Below are positions 47,431-59,099 of a DNA stretch of 64,000 bases, one piece after another (position 1 is the first letter of the stretch; the number at the start of each line of letters is the position of its first letter). The stretch lies in assembly GCA_913048465.1 (NCBI GenBank), contig CAJWVO010000001.1, forward strand, positions 1-64,000, in the 5' to 3' direction. Source of the DNA: an uncultured Nitrosomonadales bacterium. GTDB taxonomy: Bacteria > Pseudomonadota > Gammaproteobacteria > Burkholderiales > Methylophilaceae. The notes under the pieces were generated by a model. That model had not been told where the DNA came from. It saw nothing but the letters and a program-made list of their open reading frames with translations, and ran no database searches. Both the position numbers and the translations under genes were made by a program.

Positions 47431-50400
47431 TAAACTGTTTCCTTATTCGTTTTTTCTTGCAGCTCATTAAGAGCTCTTCGATATTCGTTTGGCATGACTT
47501 TTACAAAATGATTCAACATATCATCCCAATTATCAAGAATATGTTTTGCCATTTCACTATTGGTATATTTCAAATGGTCACTAACTAAGGTCTTTAAGAT
47601 CACTTCATCCGGTTGATTCAGATGTTGAGCTTCTCTCGGTTGTGAATTAGCTGGTAAAACTTTTTCTAACGTGACCATCGATTTATTGCAATTGGCTTCA
47701 AACGTCTTATTCACATCAAATATATAAGCTACGCCGCCTGACATACCGGCCGCGAAATTTTGACCTGTCGGCCCTAGAACAGCGACTGTTCCGCCAGTCA
47801 TATATTCACAACCGTGATTACCAACACCTTCAACAACAGCACTGGCTCCAGAATTTCTTACACAGAATCTTTCCCCAGCAATACCACTAAAAAATGTTTT
47901 GCCAGATGTCGCACCGTACATAACAGTATTACCTACAATGATATTTTCAGATGCTTTTGCATTGAAAGTTTTCGGAGGTTTGATGATAATTTTTCCACCA
48001 CACAAACCCTTGCCAACATAGTCATTACCTTCACCCTCTAGATTAAATGTAATACCTTTTGCTAAAAAAGCTCCAAAACTTTGCCCGGCGGTTCCAGATA
48101 AGTTCACTTGAACTGAGTCTTCAGGAAGTCCGTCATTGCCATATCTCTTTGCTATTTCGTGAGACAGAAGCGTACCAGCGGTTCGATTAATATTTGTAAT
48201 TAGAGTATTAATAACACAAGAACCTTTATTTTCAATCGCATCTTTTGCTTGCTTAATCAGCTCATGATCAAGCGCCTTATCTAGGCCGTGATCTTGTGTT
48301 TCTTGATGATAAGTCCCAACCTCGTCAGACAATTCTGGACGATAGAAGATTTTTGTAAAATCTAGACCGTGTATTTTCCAGTGGTCTATGCCTGCCTGCA
48401 TGTCTAAAAAGTCTGAACGGCCAATGAGATCATTGAAATTTTTAACACCCAATTCAGCCATAATTTCTCTCACCTCTTCAGCAATAAAGAAGAAGTAATT
48501 GACCACATGGTCTGGTTGGCCTGTAAATCTTTTTCTCAACTCAGGGTCTTGAGTCGCCACGCCAACAGGACATGTATTCAAATGACATTTTCTCATCATG
48601 ATGCATCCTTCCACCACTAGTGGTGCGGTTGCAAAACCAAATTCATCAGCGCCCAATAGCGCTCCTATGACAACATCACGTCCGGTCTTCATTTGACCAT
48701 CGACTTGTAAAATGACACGGCTTCGTAACTTATTAAGCACAAGCGTTTGTTGTGTTTCTGCAAGTCCAAGCTCCCATGGAGTGCCTGCATGCTTGATGGA
48801 TGAAAGTGGTGAAGCACCTGTACCCCCATCATGACCAGCGATCACAATGTGGTCTGACTTTGCCTTCGCAACTCCAGCTGCAACTGTACCGACCCCTGTT
48901 TCAGACACCAACTTAACTGATATATCAGCCTGTGGGTTAGCATTTTTTAAGTCATGAATTAACTGAGCCAAATCCTCAATAGAGTAAATATCATGATGGG
49001 GTGGTGGTGAAATTAAGCCAACACCTGGAACAGAGAATCTTAGCTGCGCAATGTACGGACTTACCTTATGGCCAGGAAGTTGACCGCCCTCACCAGGCTT
49101 AGCGCCCTGAGCCATTTTAATTTGAATTTGATCTGCTGCCGCAAGATATTCAGCTGTTACTCCAAAACGACCGGAAGCAACTTGTTTAATTTTAGACCGT
49201 AAAGAGTCTCCTTTTTTCAGCTGAATGTTTGCCTCAATTAGATCTTTACCAAACATTTCTTCCAAGCTGGAATCCTTAGTCAAAGGTATAAACCTTTTCT
49301 TATCCTCACCTCCTTCGCCCGTATTAGATTTACCACCAATGCGATTCATCGCGATAGCAAGCGTCGTATGTGCTTCAGTTGAAATAGAACCTAATGACAT
49401 TGCACCCGTTGCAAACCGTTTAACAATTTCGGTGGCTGGCTCAACATCATCAATTGAAATTGATTTATTGGAGGGTTTAAATTGAAATAAGCCTCTTAAT
49501 GTCATGAATCTCTCGGATTGATTGTTAATCAATTCGGCATATTCTTTATATGTTTGGAAATCTTTTTTTCGAGTGGCATGCTGCAATTTTGCGATGGATT
49601 CTGGATTCCACATGTGTTGCTCACCACGAATTCTAAAGGCATACTCACCGCCAGCATCAAGCGCATTGGCTAACACAGGATCGTTTCCAAATGCATCGCT
49701 ATGTAATTTTTCAGCTTCTGCAGAAACTTCAGCTAAACCAATTCCTTCAATATTAGTTGTTGTGCCAGTAAAGTATTTTTCAACAAATTTTGAGTTTAAG
49801 CCGATTGCTTCAAAAATTTGCGCCCCACAATAAGATTGGAATGTCGAAATACCCATCTTCGACATGATTTTATATAAGCCTTTACCAACTGCCTTTATAA
49901 AATTAGTTTGCGCCTGATCAGCATCATCCGTAATTTCTTTCATGGTCTCAAACACAAGCCATGGACATATTGCTTCAGCACCGTAACCACCGAGTAATGC
50001 AAAATGATGAACCTCTCTTGCAGATCCGGTATCCACAACAAGGCCTGTGTTCGTTCTATTCCCCTCATGCACTAAAAATTCGTGTGTTGCGGAAGAAGCT
50101 AAAAGTGCTGGGATAGCGATCCGATCATTAGATACATTTCGGTCAGACAAAATTAAGATATTAAAACCATCACGAATCGCTTGGTTGGCTTCCTGACAGA
50201 CATTTTCTAAAGCCTGTTGCATTCTTGATTCGGCGTTTTCTGCCGTTGATTTTTTATAAGTAATATCAATTACTTTTGATTTGAAGTGCCCATTAGTTAG
50301 CTGTTCAATTGATTTTAATTGGTCTAATTCCTGAAGACTCAATACAGGTTGGCTTGCTTCAAGGCGCCATGGTGGATTGGTTTCTTCAATACCTAAAAGG

Positions 50401-52055
50401 TTTGGTTTTGGACCAATAAAAGTCACCAATGACATCACGATTTCTTCTCTGATAGGATCAATTGGTGGATTCGTAACTTGTGCAAATAATTGTTTGAAAT
50501 AGTTATATAAGGATTTTGCTTTATTGGATAACACTGGAAGAGCAGCATCATTTCCCATTGATCCTGATGCTTCCTGACCAGATTCAAACATTGGCTGTAG
50601 AATAAATTTGATGTCTTCTTGAGAATAGCCAAAGCTTTGCTGGATATCCAAGATTGGTTGAGACATTGTTCGCGATTCTTCAACCTTATCCAAATCTCCA
50701 AGGAAAAATCTTGAATCATTAATCCATTTTTCGTAAGGTTTAGCAGAAGATAGAAGTTTTTTAACCTCCTGATCGTCAATCACCCTACCGGCATCGGTAT
50801 CAATTAACAACATCTTGCCAGGCTCTAATCGCCATTTTTTAACAATTTTTTCTTCCGGGAAAGTAAGAACACCCATCTCGGATGCCATCATTACAACGCC
50901 ATCATCTGTCATTAAATATCTTGCTGGCCGTAAACCATTTCGATCAAGTGTGGCTCCAATCATTTGGCCATCAGTAAAAGCAACTGCCGCAGGTCCATCC
51001 CATGGCTCCATCAGTGCTGCATGATATTCATAAAATGCTTTTCTTTCCTTGTCCATCAGTGGATTACCGGCCCAGGCCTCAGGAATTAGCATCATCATGG
51101 CATGCGGTAAACTATACCCACCAGCAACGAGGAGTTCTAGACAATTATCAAAACAGGCTGAGTCAGATTGACCATCTTCGATTAACGGCCATAGTTTTTC
51201 CAAATCCTCACCGAGCAACATCGATTTCATGGTCTCATGTCGTGCATGCATCCAATTCACATTCCCCTGGACCGTATTGATTTCTCCATTGTGCGCAATC
51301 ATTCTGAAAGGATGGGCAAGATCCCAGGAAGGGAATGTGTTTGTTGAAAAACGTTGGTGAACTAGTGAAATGGCAGAGGTGAATTTTTTATCTAATAAAT
51401 CTTTAAAGTAAACACCGACTTCCGCCGCTAACAACATACCCTTGTAGACGATCGTTCTGGATGACATCGATGGAATATAAAACTTAGCGTTATCTTCCGG
51501 ATTCATTTTATTGACTGCGATTTCAATTCTTTTTCGAATCACAAATAATTTTCTTTCAAAGGCCGTCTGTTTTTTACACTCATCACTTCTTTGAATAAAA
51601 ATTTGTTTGATGACAGGCTCAACATCTTTTGCAGCATCCGCGATATTAGAATTATCCACAGGAACATCTCTCCAGCCTAGAGTCGTTTGTCCCTCTTCTT
51701 CCACTACTTTTTCAATAAGGGTCTCAACTTCATTACGGAGTGCATCATCTTGGGGTAGGAATAACATTCCAACGCCATAATGGCCAAATTCTGGCAGTTT
51801 AAATCCGGCTTCATTGGCTTCGTTTAAGAAAAACTCATGAGGTATTTGACTTAATAGCCCTGCACCGTCACCGAGTTTTGGATCATATCCCGTCGCTCCC
51901 CGATGGGTGAGGTTGTCTAAAATGGTTAGGCCCTGTGCAACAATCTCATGACTTTTTTTGCCATAAATATTTGCCACAAATCCAACGCCACACGCATCAT
52001 GTTCATTGGACGGATTATAAAGACCTTGCTTCTCAATATTTGATTTTCTTGCCAT
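47430..52055 (-). CDS. gltB: Glutamate synthase large subunit
   Basis: A 1541-residue alpha subunit. The class II amidotransferase nucleophile is Cys22 in [13 protein letters not shown], exposed after removal of a 21-residue propeptide. A central domain and an FMN barrel follow ([18 protein letters not shown] and [17 protein letters not shown]), with the [3Fe-4S] motif [19 protein letters not shown]. The C-terminal beta-helix is rich in glycine ([24 protein letters not shown]). The frame is uninterrupted. A candidate sigma-70 promoter lies about 40-65 bases upstream. Confidence 0.98.
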   Translation of the reverse strand: MARKSNIEKQGLYNPSNEHDACGVGFVANIYGKKSHEIVAQGLTILDNLTHRGATGYDPKLGDGAGLLSQIPHEFFLNEANEAGFKLPEFGHYGVGMLFLPQDDALRNEVETLIEKVVEEEGQTTLGWRDVPVDNSNIADAAKDVEPVIKQIFIQRSDECKKQTAFERKLFVIRKRIEIAVNKMNPEDNAKFYIPSMSSRTIVYKGMLLAAEVGVYFKDLLDKKFTSAISLVHQRFSTNTFPSWDLAHPFRMIAHNGEINTVQGNVNWMHARHETMKSMLLGEDLEKLWPLIEDGQSDSACFDNCLELLVAGGYSLPHAMMMLIPEAWAGNPLMDKERKAFYEYHAALMEPWDGPAAVAFTDGQMIGATLDRNGLRPARYLMTDDGVVMMASEMGVLTFPEEKIVKKWRLEPGKMLLIDTDAGRVIDDQEVKKLLSSAKPYEKWINDSRFFLGDLDKVEESRTMSQPILDIQQSFGYSQEDIKFILQPMFESGQEASGSMGNDAALPVLSNKAKSLYNYFKQLFAQVTNPPIDPIREEIVMSLVTFIGPKPNLLGIEETNPPWRLEASQPVLSLQELDQLKSIEQLTNGHFKSKVIDITYKKSTAENAESRMQQALENVCQEANQAIRDGFNILILSDRNVSNDRIAIPALLASSATHEFLVHEGNRTNTGLVVDTGSAREVHHFALLGGYGAEAICPWLVFETMKEITDDADQAQTNFIKAVGKGLYKIMSKMGISTFQSYCGAQIFEAIGLNSKFVEKYFTGTTTNIEGIGLAEVSAEAEKLHSDAFGNDPVLANALDAGGEYAFRIRGEQHMWNPESIAKLQHATRKKDFQTYKEYAELINNQSERFMTLRGLFQFKPSNKSISIDDVEPATEIVKRFATGAMSLGSISTEAHTTLAIAMNRIGGKSNTGEGGEDKKRFIPLTKDSSLEEMFGKDLIEANIQLKKGDSLRSKIKQVASGRFGVTAEYLAAADQIQIKMAQGAKPGEGGQLPGHKVSPYIAQLRFSVPGVGLISPPPHHDIYSIEDLAQLIHDLKNANPQADISVKLVSETGVGTVAAGVAKAKSDHIVIAGHDGGTGASPLSSIKHAGTPWELGLAETQQTLVLNKLRSRVILQVDGQMKTGRDVVIGALLGADEFGFATAPLVVEGCIMMRKCHLNTCPVGVATQDPELRKRFTGQPDHVVNYFFFIAEEVREIMAELGVKNFNDLIGRSDFLDMQAGIDHWKIHGLDFTKIFYRPELSDEVGTYHQETQDHGLDKALDHELIKQAKDAIENKGSCVINTLITNINRTAGTLLSHEIAKRYGNDGLPEDSVQVNLSGTAGQSFGAFLAKGITFNLEGEGNDYVGKGLCGGKIIIKPPKTFNAKASENIIVGNTVMYGATSGKTFFSGIAGERFCVRNSGASAVVEGVGNHGCEYMTGGTVAVLGPTGQNFAAGMSGGVAYIFDVNKTFEANCNKSMVTLEKVLPANSQPREAQHLNQPDEVILKTLVSDHLKYTNSEMAKHILDNWDDMLNHFVKVMPNEYRRALNELQEKTNKETV

Positions 52056-52093
52056 AACTTTTTATCTGTTGTTTTAAATGAGCCGAACCAACA

Positions 52094-52122
52094 ATAATAC
52101 TGGTTTTATCCAGTAAATTCAA
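52094..52122 (-). promoter_or_regulatory. Predicted gltB promoter with operator-like inverted repeat
   Basis: On the minus strand TTGAAT (52122-52117) and TATTAT (52099-52094) are 17 bases apart. The inverted repeat ACTGG-N6-CCAGT (52099-52114) lies in the spacer and could bind a regulator. The start would be near 52087, giving a leader of about 32 bases. This is a pattern call only. Confidence 0.5.
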
Positions 52123-52151
52123 TGGTTATGAGGGATTTATTCGGGTTAAGT

Positions 52152-53429
52152 TTAGATTTTTTGAAATGCTTTTTTTGCACAATCAATCGTGAATTTAATA
52201 TCTTCATCTGTGTGTTTTGCAGACACAAAACCAGCTTCAAATGCTGATGGCCCAAAGTAGATTCCTTGGCTTAACATTTCGTGGAAAAATGCATTAAATT
52301 TTTCACGATCTGATGCCATTACATCTTGGAATGAGTTCGGAGGTTGTTCGCTAAAATAAAGACCAAACATTCCGCCCACATTTCGTGCACAAAATTTAAT
52401 ACCTAATTCTTTTGCTGCATCAGTTAATCCATCTGTTAATTTTTTGGTTTGTTTAGATAAAGATTCAAAGAAACCATTAGCTTGAATGAGTTCAAGTGTT
52501 TTTAATCCTGCAGCCACGGCCACCGGGTTGCCAGATAATGTCCCAGCTTGATAGACTGGTCCCAAAGGAGCTAATGTTTGCATGATCTCTTTGCGCCCAC
52601 CAAACGCTCCTACTGGTAAACCTCCTCCGATCACTTTACCTAGGGTGGTCATATCAGGGGTAACACTAAAGAGCTCTTGCGCACCGCCAAGCGATACTCT
52701 AAAGCCAGTCATCACCTCATCAAAAATCAACACTGCTCCATGTTTTTCTGTGACACTTCGCAAAGTGTTTAAAAATTCTTCCGATGGCACAATCAAATTC
52801 ATATTTCCCACCACCGGCTCAAGAATGACACAGGCAATTTCATCGCCTTGCTGATCAAACAGCTGTTGTAATTCTTCTACATTGTTATAGCTTAAGGTTA
52901 AGGTATCTTTAGCAACATCTACTGGCACCCCAGCAGAACTTGGCTGCCCAAAGGTGAGTGCTCCTGAACCCGCTTTGACTAAGAGAGCATCTGCATGGCC
53001 GTGATAACAGCCTTCAAACTTTAAAATCTTGTCTCGACCGGTAAACCCACGCGCCACTCGGATTGCACTCATCGTGGCCTCAGTACCTGAGCTCACTAGG
53101 CGAACTTGCTCAATAGACGGTACTATTTTTACAATTTCCTTTGCCATTGAAAGCTCTCGGGCTGTGGGGGCTCCAAAAGATAGACTGTCTTGTGCAACAT
53201 CTTGAACAGCCTTAATCACTTCAGGATGAGCATGACCTAAAATCATTGGGCCCCAGGAATTAATATAATCAATATATTCATTTCCTTCTTCATCCCATAA
53301 TTTCGATCCATTGGCAGATTTAAAAAATATTGGGGTGCCTCCAACGGAACCGAATGCCCTAACAGGAGAGTTCACGCCACCTGGAATGTAGTGTTGGGAT
53401 TCATTAAACAGGTCAATATTTTTAGTCAT
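52152..53429 (-). CDS. hemL: Glutamate-1-semialdehyde 2,1-aminomutase
   Basis: PLP enzyme making 5-aminolevulinate in the C5 haem pathway. The 425 residues include [16 protein letters not shown], the substrate loop [17 protein letters not shown], and the PLP-lysine motif [18 protein letters not shown] (about Lys265). The track start (53492) adds 21 residues. ATG 53429, overlapping the thiE stop by eight bases (ATGACTAA), gives the normal N-terminus [11 protein letters not shown]. Co-translated with thiE. Confidence 0.97.
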   Translation of the reverse strand: MTKNIDLFNESQHYIPGGVNSPVRAFGSVGGTPIFFKSANGSKLWDEEGNEYIDYINSWGPMILGHAHPEVIKAVQDVAQDSLSFGAPTARELSMAKEIVKIVPSIEQVRLVSSGTEATMSAIRVARGFTGRDKILKFEGCYHGHADALLVKAGSGALTFGQPSSAGVPVDVAKDTLTLSYNNVEELQQLFDQQGDEIACVILEPVVGNMNLIVPSEEFLNTLRSVTEKHGAVLIFDEVMTGFRVSLGGAQELFSVTPDMTTLGKVIGGGLPVGAFGGRKEIMQTLAPLGPVYQAGTLSGNPVAVAAGLKTLELIQANGFFESLSKQTKKLTDGLTDAAKELGIKFCARNVGGMFGLYFSEQPPNSFQDVMASDREKFNAFFHEMLSQGIYFGPSAFEAGFVSAKHTDEDIKFTIDCAKKAFQKI

Positions 53430-54057
53430 TTCTAAACTTTCTTTTAATTTCCAATATTTTGTTTGTGACTTTATCAGTTGAATAAAGTGCATTGATCATT
53501 GCAATCGCATCAACACCGCTATTGATGACTGGGCTACAATTATCCAAATTAATCCCACCAATTGCAACAACAGGCTTCATTGATGTTTCGACAACATGCT
53601 CCAGAAAATTTAATGAAGCATGCGGTGCGTTTGGTTTTGTTTTTGTTGGAAAGCAGGCCCCCAGAGCTATATAGTCACAACTAGAGGCCATCATTTCATT
53701 GACCCTTTCAGCATCGTTGTAACAGGATACTCCGACAATGATTTTATTACCTAACTTATCCCTAACTTCTTCAATTGTGATGTCATCTTTTCCTAAATGT
53801 ATGCCATCTGCTTCTAAAATACCACATATTTCATAATCGTCATTAATTATGAATGGCACTTGGTAATGATGACAAAGCGCTTGAAGCTCTTTAGCCTGTG
53901 TCATCCTTAATTGCTTGTTAGCTTTTTTATTTCGATACTGTAATAAGTTAATTTTATTTGACAGCAATTCCTCTGTCTTTATGATTAATTGGCGGGTATC
54001 TTCCCAGTCAGGGGTAATTGCATAAATTCCACTAATGATGTTTGAGGTCATTTTCAT
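53422..54057 (-). CDS. thiE: Thiamine-phosphate synthase
   Basis: Couples HMP diphosphate and thiazole phosphate into thiamine phosphate. The 211-residue TIM barrel has [10 protein letters not shown], the diphosphate-binding [26 protein letters not shown] and [10 protein letters not shown]. The start overlaps thiD by 26 bases; a second ATG at 54051 is an alternative. It sits between thiD and hemL. Confidence 0.95.
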   Translation of the reverse strand: MKMTSNIISGIYAITPDWEDTRQLIIKTEELLSNKINLLQYRNKKANKQLRMTQAKELQALCHHYQVPFIINDDYEICGILEADGIHLGKDDITIEEVRDKLGNKIIVGVSCYNDAERVNEMMASSCDYIALGACFPTKTKPNAPHASLNFLEHVVETSMKPVVAIGGINLDNCSPVINSGVDAIAMINALYSTDKVTNKILEIKRKFRND

Positions 54058-54880
54058 CCTCTTCTAGATCACTGAACATCCAGAAAAATCGATTAGGTAT
54101 CAACTGGCCTTGACCATTTACAAGACCGTTTTTAAGCGTATCAATCGTAAATTTTTGAGCCTCTTCAACCGCCGTATGTATCGACATACCTTGTGCTAAG
54201 TATGCTGAAATTGCAGATGCTAGGGTGCATCCTGATCCATGAAAACTCTGAGGTAATCTTTCATGGTCGAAATTAAATATTCCCCCATCCTGACAAAATA
54301 AGGTGTTGGTCAAGGTTTTTTTCTCTACCTGATAATCAGCTGCAGTGAGTAATACATTTTTTGGTCCCAGGTCCAATAAAGATTTCCCAATAAATATAAG
54401 GTCTTCCTCAATTTCAGTGATATTTTTGTTTGAAACTATTTTCGCACCCTCATTAACGTTAGGGGTAATGATTTCTGCTAACGGAAAAAGGTATCTCATC
54501 ATTAATTGGAGGGAATCTCCTAAGGCCAAATTATCCCCCCTCCCAGAGGATAATATAGGATCAATCACCACTGGAACATCGGGGTAATCTTTGATAATTT
54601 CCGAGATCACTATAATATTCTCTTCACTAGCCATCACTCCACACTTGATGACATCAATTTTAGTCTCATTAAGAATCAACCTTGCTTGTTTATCGACGAT
54701 TGAGGGGTCGATTGGTAGCAAATCACTTACACCAGAAGAATCCTGACATGTAATAGCTGTAAGCACGGATAATGGGTAGCAACCGAGGCTTGTTTGTGTC
54801 ATCAAATCAGCTTGAATGCCAGCCCCGCCTGTTGGATCAGAGGCTGCAAAGGTTAATATTTTAGGTACAGATGATGTCAT
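54032..54880 (-). CDS. thiD: Hydroxymethylpyrimidine/phosphomethylpyrimidine kinase
   Basis: Ribokinase-fold enzyme phosphorylating HMP-P for thiamine synthesis. The 282 residues include LTFAASDPTGGAGIQADLMT at the N-terminus, VIDPILSSGRGDNLA, and the anion hole FHGSGCTLASAISAYLAQG. The catalytic Asp is usually in the last loop, where the sequence has HGSGCT. First gene of the thiD-thiE-hemL run, divergent from a small lipoprotein. Confidence 0.96.
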   Translation of the reverse strand: MTSSVPKILTFAASDPTGGAGIQADLMTQTSLGCYPLSVLTAITCQDSSGVSDLLPIDPSIVDKQARLILNETKIDVIKCGVMASEENIIVISEIIKDYPDVPVVIDPILSSGRGDNLALGDSLQLMMRYLFPLAEIITPNVNEGAKIVSNKNITEIEEDLIFIGKSLLDLGPKNVLLTAADYQVEKKTLTNTLFCQDGGIFNFDHERLPQSFHGSGCTLASAISAYLAQGMSIHTAVEEAQKFTIDTLKNGLVNGQGQLIPNRFFWMFSDLEEDENDLKHH

Positions 54881-54964
54881 TTTTTTTAAAATATTTGTTT
54901 TATTTTATTGCAAATGTTAACATGCGCGGCTGTAGTCCTTACCAACAAATTTTTGGAGAAAAGT

Positions 54965-55129
54965 ATGTTAAACAAATTTTTATTAGCTTTATTATTCGGC
55001 TTATTCTTAGCTGCCTGTGGTGATGATGTTTCAAATGACAGCGCTGATGCTGAATTACCTCCTCTAACTGGGGAAGCTGCTGATGAAGCTGTAACAGAAG
55101 AGGCTCCAGCTGAAGAAGCTGCTGAGTAA
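54965..55129 (+). CDS. Small acidic lipoprotein
   Basis: A 54-residue protein with a lipoprotein signal (MLNKFLLALLFGLFLAACG, lipidated Cys18) and a strongly acidic Ala/Glu-rich mature part ending EEAPAEEAAE. It does not match a named family. The track begins at 54908, but ATG 54965 follows GGAGAAAAG and starts at the signal peptide. It is a monocistronic gene closed by a terminator. Confidence 0.7.
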   Translation: MLNKFLLALLFGLFLAACGDDVSNDSADAELPPLTGEAADEAVTEEAPAEEAAE

Positions 55130-55145
55130 TTTAAATGTGATTCAT

Positions 55146-55178
55146 AAAAAAGCTGGATTAAACCTCCAGCTTTTTTTT
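55146..55178. terminator. Bidirectional terminator between small lipoprotein and priA
   Basis: Stem AGCTGGA / TCCAGCT (55151-55171) with loop TTAAACC, A-run before and T-run after. It serves the lipoprotein gene (+) and priA (-), overlapping the end of priA by two bases. Confidence 0.92.
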
Positions 55179-57366
55179 AAAAATCTACCGGATCAACATC
55201 GATAAACCACTTCACCTTACTTAGATCTTTTTCTCTTAAAATCCTTTCTTTCATATATCTTAAAAATTGGTTCAGTAATTGTCGGCTGCTTGAGTGGAAA
55301 TAAATTTGGTATCGCTCAAATCCCTTTACACGATCAAGAATCGGCTGAACAGGATGAAATACATCAACATCTTTCATACCGCTCTGGCTTGCAATTGAAT
55401 AAGCCTCATTAATAAAATCTTCTATCTTCTTTTTATTTTTACTTTCTGCGCGCAACACGGCTTGGAAACAAAATGGAGGGAAATTGAGGTCTTTTCTTGA
55501 ATTTATTTCTTCTGATGCAAATGATTCATAGTCCTGATTTTTTATCGATTGATACAAAGGATGTTCTGGAAAGTTAGTTTGGATAACAACCTCCCCAGGA
55601 ATTGATCCTCGACCCGCTCTTCCAGCAACTTGTACTAATTGTGAAAATAGTCTTTCTGAGGCACGAAAATCTGAACTGTATAATGCATTGTCAGAATCAA
55701 GCACGACTACTAAGCTTAAATTTGGAAAGTCATGCCCTTTTGATAGCATTTGCGTTCCAACTAATATATCGATTTTGTTATCATGCATATCATCATAGAG
55801 AGCATCAATTGCTGCTTTTGTCTTAATAGTGTCCCTATCAACCCTCCTCACCTGGGCCTTAGGAAATAATTTTCTTATCCTCTCTTCAATTTTTTGGGTT
55901 CCACTCCCGAGAGACATTAAATCAACATTGCCACAAACTTTACATGAAGAGTCTATCCCTCTTTGGTAATCACAATGATGACATCGTAAGTGCTGTTTAC
56001 TACGATGTACAACCAGTTTTGAGCTGCACCTTGAACAACTCGCATACCATCCACACGATGAGCAGAATAAAACTGGTGCATAGCCTCGGCGATTGATAAA
56101 AATCAAAATTTGTTGACGTAGATTAAGATGATGTTTAATGGCAGATTTTAAATATTCTGATATTCCTTCATTTTCTATATTCATGTCATCTTGTATTAAA
56201 TTTATTCTGGGCAGAGTCGCGTCTTTCACAGCTCTCTTAGACAACTTATGAAGCAGCAATTTATTTTCATTTATTGACCGATGCCAAATTTCAATAGATG
56301 GAGTCGCGCTCCCTGCTATAAAGGGAATATTTAGTAGCTTTGCTCGCATCATTGCCACATCTCTAGCGTGATAACGTAATTTATCATGCTGTTTAAATGA
56401 TAAATCTTGCTCTTCATCCATAATAATCGCTCTTAAATTTTTGAAAGGTGTAAATACAGACAATCTTGTACCGATGATTATTTGTGCTGTGCCATTTTTT
56501 GCTAGCTCCCAGTTTTCTAATCTTTTTTTCTGAGTCAAATGACTATGTAAAGAGATTACTAAAAAGCTTGAAAATCTAGAGGTGAATCGATCCTCTAACT
56601 GAGGAGTTAAATTTATCTCGGGAACTAATATAAGAACCTGTCCATTATTTTTGACATATTGTTCGATGAGGTGCATGTACACCTCTGTTTTTCCGCTTCC
56701 TGTAATGCCATAAATTAAAAAGGCTTGAAACCCTTGTGCGCCTAAAATTTTTTCATATATTTCAGACTGTTCTTGATTCAATTGTAATGCGGTTGTTGTT
56801 TGAATAATCTTTGTTTTCTGGTACTCCCTTTCTTTAACAAGATTAAGAGTTATCAATTCCTTTACATATTTTTTCCAATTAATGGAAATCTTCTTTAACG
56901 CTTCGTCTGTTTGCTTTTCTTTGCAGATTACCTTCGCTATTTCTTTAAGGTTTTTTTTTCGCGCAGTGATTTGATCGATCGCTGACTTATTTAAAAGATT
57001 TGTGGCTTCATATATGTATGATTTTTTGTTAAGAACTTTTTTTGTTTTTTTTAAATTTGACGGAACCGCAATATGAATTGTTTGGCCAATGGGGTAATGG
57101 TAATAACTGGATACAAATTTAAATAATTTAAAAAGCTCTTCATTAAATAAAATATCATTATCAACCCTTATTATTTTCTTTATTTGGTGAGCTTCGAGCT
57201 CTGTTGATGAATCAACTTCAACAACGATACCCATTACCTTCCTCGAACCAAAAGGAACTAGCACAGCCTGTCCCAATGAAACATTTTCTTCACACTGATA
57301 ATCAAAAAAATCATCGATTGGGACATCAATGGCAACTTTAACAATTGAAGTTTCTTTTGGATTCAT
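55177..57366 (-). CDS. priA: Primosomal protein N' (replication restart helicase)
   Basis: A 729-residue 3'-5' helicase that reloads the replisome at stalled forks. The N-terminal DNA-binding domain begins VKVAIDVPIDDFFDYQCEE. Walker A is LIYGITGSGKTEVYMH (about 225). Walker B reads MDEEQDLSFKQHDKLRYHARD, where most PriA have DEEH. The zinc domain is CSSCGWYASCSRCSSK...CHHCDYQRG...CKVCGN, and the helicase motif VQVAGRAGRG is conserved. Length is normal. Divergent from argS. Confidence 0.96.
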   Translation of the reverse strand: MNPKETSIVKVAIDVPIDDFFDYQCEENVSLGQAVLVPFGSRKVMGIVVEVDSSTELEAHQIKKIIRVDNDILFNEELFKLFKFVSSYYHYPIGQTIHIAVPSNLKKTKKVLNKKSYIYEATNLLNKSAIDQITARKKNLKEIAKVICKEKQTDEALKKISINWKKYVKELITLNLVKEREYQKTKIIQTTTALQLNQEQSEIYEKILGAQGFQAFLIYGITGSGKTEVYMHLIEQYVKNNGQVLILVPEINLTPQLEDRFTSRFSSFLVISLHSHLTQKKRLENWELAKNGTAQIIIGTRLSVFTPFKNLRAIIMDEEQDLSFKQHDKLRYHARDVAMMRAKLLNIPFIAGSATPSIEIWHRSINENKLLLHKLSKRAVKDATLPRINLIQDDMNIENEGISEYLKSAIKHHLNLRQQILIFINRRGYAPVLFCSSCGWYASCSRCSSKLVVHRSKQHLRCHHCDYQRGIDSSCKVCGNVDLMSLGSGTQKIEERIRKLFPKAQVRRVDRDTIKTKAAIDALYDDMHDNKIDILVGTQMLSKGHDFPNLSLVVVLDSDNALYSSDFRASERLFSQLVQVAGRAGRGSIPGEVVIQTNFPEHPLYQSIKNQDYESFASEEINSRKDLNFPPFCFQAVLRAESKNKKKIEDFINEAYSIASQSGMKDVDVFHPVQPILDRVKGFERYQIYFHSSSRQLLNQFLRYMKERILREKDLSKVKWFIDVDPVDF

Positions 57367-57432
57367 AACAGATTAACTATATCTGGCATAAGGAGTCAGG
57401 TAAAATAATATTTTTTTAAAATATTACCATTA

Positions 57433-59091
57433 GTGAAAACTGAATTAGCCAGCATTATCTCCTCAGCATTAGATCAGATCCTAGATGATTCTTCTTCTAT
57501 TGATATCCATATTGAGCGCCCTAAAACATTGGAACATGGTGACTATTCAACAAATATAGCACTCCAATTAACAAAAATATTAAAAAAGAATCCTCGTGAA
57601 ATAGCTCAATTGATAATTGAAAAAGTTGGATTAGATCCATCTATTGACCGACTAGAGATCGCAGGACCAGGCTTTATTAATTTTTATTTAAGCTCTGCTG
57701 GAAAATCCTCAATAATAAAAAGTATTTTTTCTCAATCAACCAACTATGGCCATAACCTAACTGGTAAAAATCAAAAGTTACAGGTTGAATTCGTATCAGC
57801 GAATCCCACGGGGCCACTTCATATTGGCCATGGAAGGGGGGCAGCTATTGGTGACTCATTAGTACGTATTATGCAAGCCAACGGTTGGGATGTGATAAGA
57901 GAGTTTTATTACAATGACGCTGGTCAACAAATTAATAATCTAGCCTTGTCTGTTCAATCAAGGATAAAAGGTATTGAACCAGAAGATGCAAATTTTCCTG
58001 AAGACGGATATCGAGGCGAATATATCTTAGAAATTGCAGACGCCTATTCAAACTTAAAAATAGTCGAGGTTGATGGGGAGATAGTAAAGGCCAACGGCAA
58101 TCCCGATGATATTGAAAATATAAAAAGATTCAGCGTTGCCTTTTTGAGAAACGAACAAAATATAGATCTTGCTGCATTCCAAACTACCTTTGATGTTTTT
58201 ACCCTGGAATCCACGTTTTATCAAAATAAAGATGTCGAGAAGGTTTTAGATTTACTAGAAAAAAATGGCTTCAGCTACCAAAAAGATGATGCCACGTGGT
58301 TAAAGACAACTGAATTTGGAGATGACAAAGACAGGGTCATGATCAAATCTGATGGTTCCTATACCTATTTCGTTCCTGACGTTGCCTACCATTTGAATAA
58401 ATGGGAAAGAGGATTTGTTAGGGTTATAAATGAACAAGGCGCAGATCATCATAGCACCATCAACAGAGTAAGAGCAGGGCTCCAAGGCCTAAATTTAGGC
58501 ATACCAAAAGATTGGCCAAATTATGTCTTACATCAAATGGTTACAGTGACAAAAAATAATCAAGAAGTAAAAATTTCAAAAAGAGCAGGAAGTTATGTCA
58601 CATTAAGGGATCTTATTGATGAGGTAGGTTCTGACGCCACAAGATACTTTTTACTCGCCCGAAAACCTGACTCACAACTTATTTTTGATATTGATCTAGC
58701 CAAATCACAAACAAATGATAATCCTGTGTATTACATACAATATGCTCACGCCAGAATATGTGCTGTTCTTAATCAAGCCAATGTTAAACCAGAAGATTTA
58801 CAAAATTTTGATGAAGCTCTTTTAACATCAACACACGAGCATCAATTAATAAAAAGGCTATCTGAGTTCCCTGAAATTATTTCACTATCTGCCAGCGAGT
58901 CTTCACCCCATTACATTGCAACATTTCTAAAAGATCTGGCTGCCGATTTTCACAGTTATTACAATGCGAATAAATTTTTAAGTGATAACAAAGCACTCCA
59001 AAATGCCAGACTAGCATTAATTGGTGCAACGAAAATAGTTATAAAAAATGGGTTACAATTACTTGGAATTTCAGCTCCTGAAAAAATGTAG
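57433..59091 (+). CDS. argS: Arginyl-tRNA synthetase
   Basis: A 552-residue class Ia synthetase. The HIGH motif is in FVSANPTGPLHIGHGRGAA (about residue 127), the KMSK-like motif is KISKRAGSYVTL, and the C-terminal anticodon-binding domain (DALR type) ends in LQLLGISAPEKM. The start is GTG, as supplied in the track. It is followed after eight bases by the SPOR gene, a common argS-SPOR arrangement in betaproteobacteria. Confidence 0.96.
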   Translation: MKTELASIISSALDQILDDSSSIDIHIERPKTLEHGDYSTNIALQLTKILKKNPREIAQLIIEKVGLDPSIDRLEIAGPGFINFYLSSAGKSSIIKSIFSQSTNYGHNLTGKNQKLQVEFVSANPTGPLHIGHGRGAAIGDSLVRIMQANGWDVIREFYYNDAGQQINNLALSVQSRIKGIEPEDANFPEDGYRGEYILEIADAYSNLKIVEVDGEIVKANGNPDDIENIKRFSVAFLRNEQNIDLAAFQTTFDVFTLESTFYQNKDVEKVLDLLEKNGFSYQKDDATWLKTTEFGDDKDRVMIKSDGSYTYFVPDVAYHLNKWERGFVRVINEQGADHHSTINRVRAGLQGLNLGIPKDWPNYVLHQMVTVTKNNQEVKISKRAGSYVTLRDLIDEVGSDATRYFLLARKPDSQLIFDIDLAKSQTNDNPVYYIQYAHARICAVLNQANVKPEDLQNFDEALLTSTHEHQLIKRLSEFPEIISLSASESSPHYIATFLKDLAADFHSYYNANKFLSDNKALQNARLALIGATKIVIKNGLQLLGISAPEKM

Positions 59092-59099
59092 AGGACATC

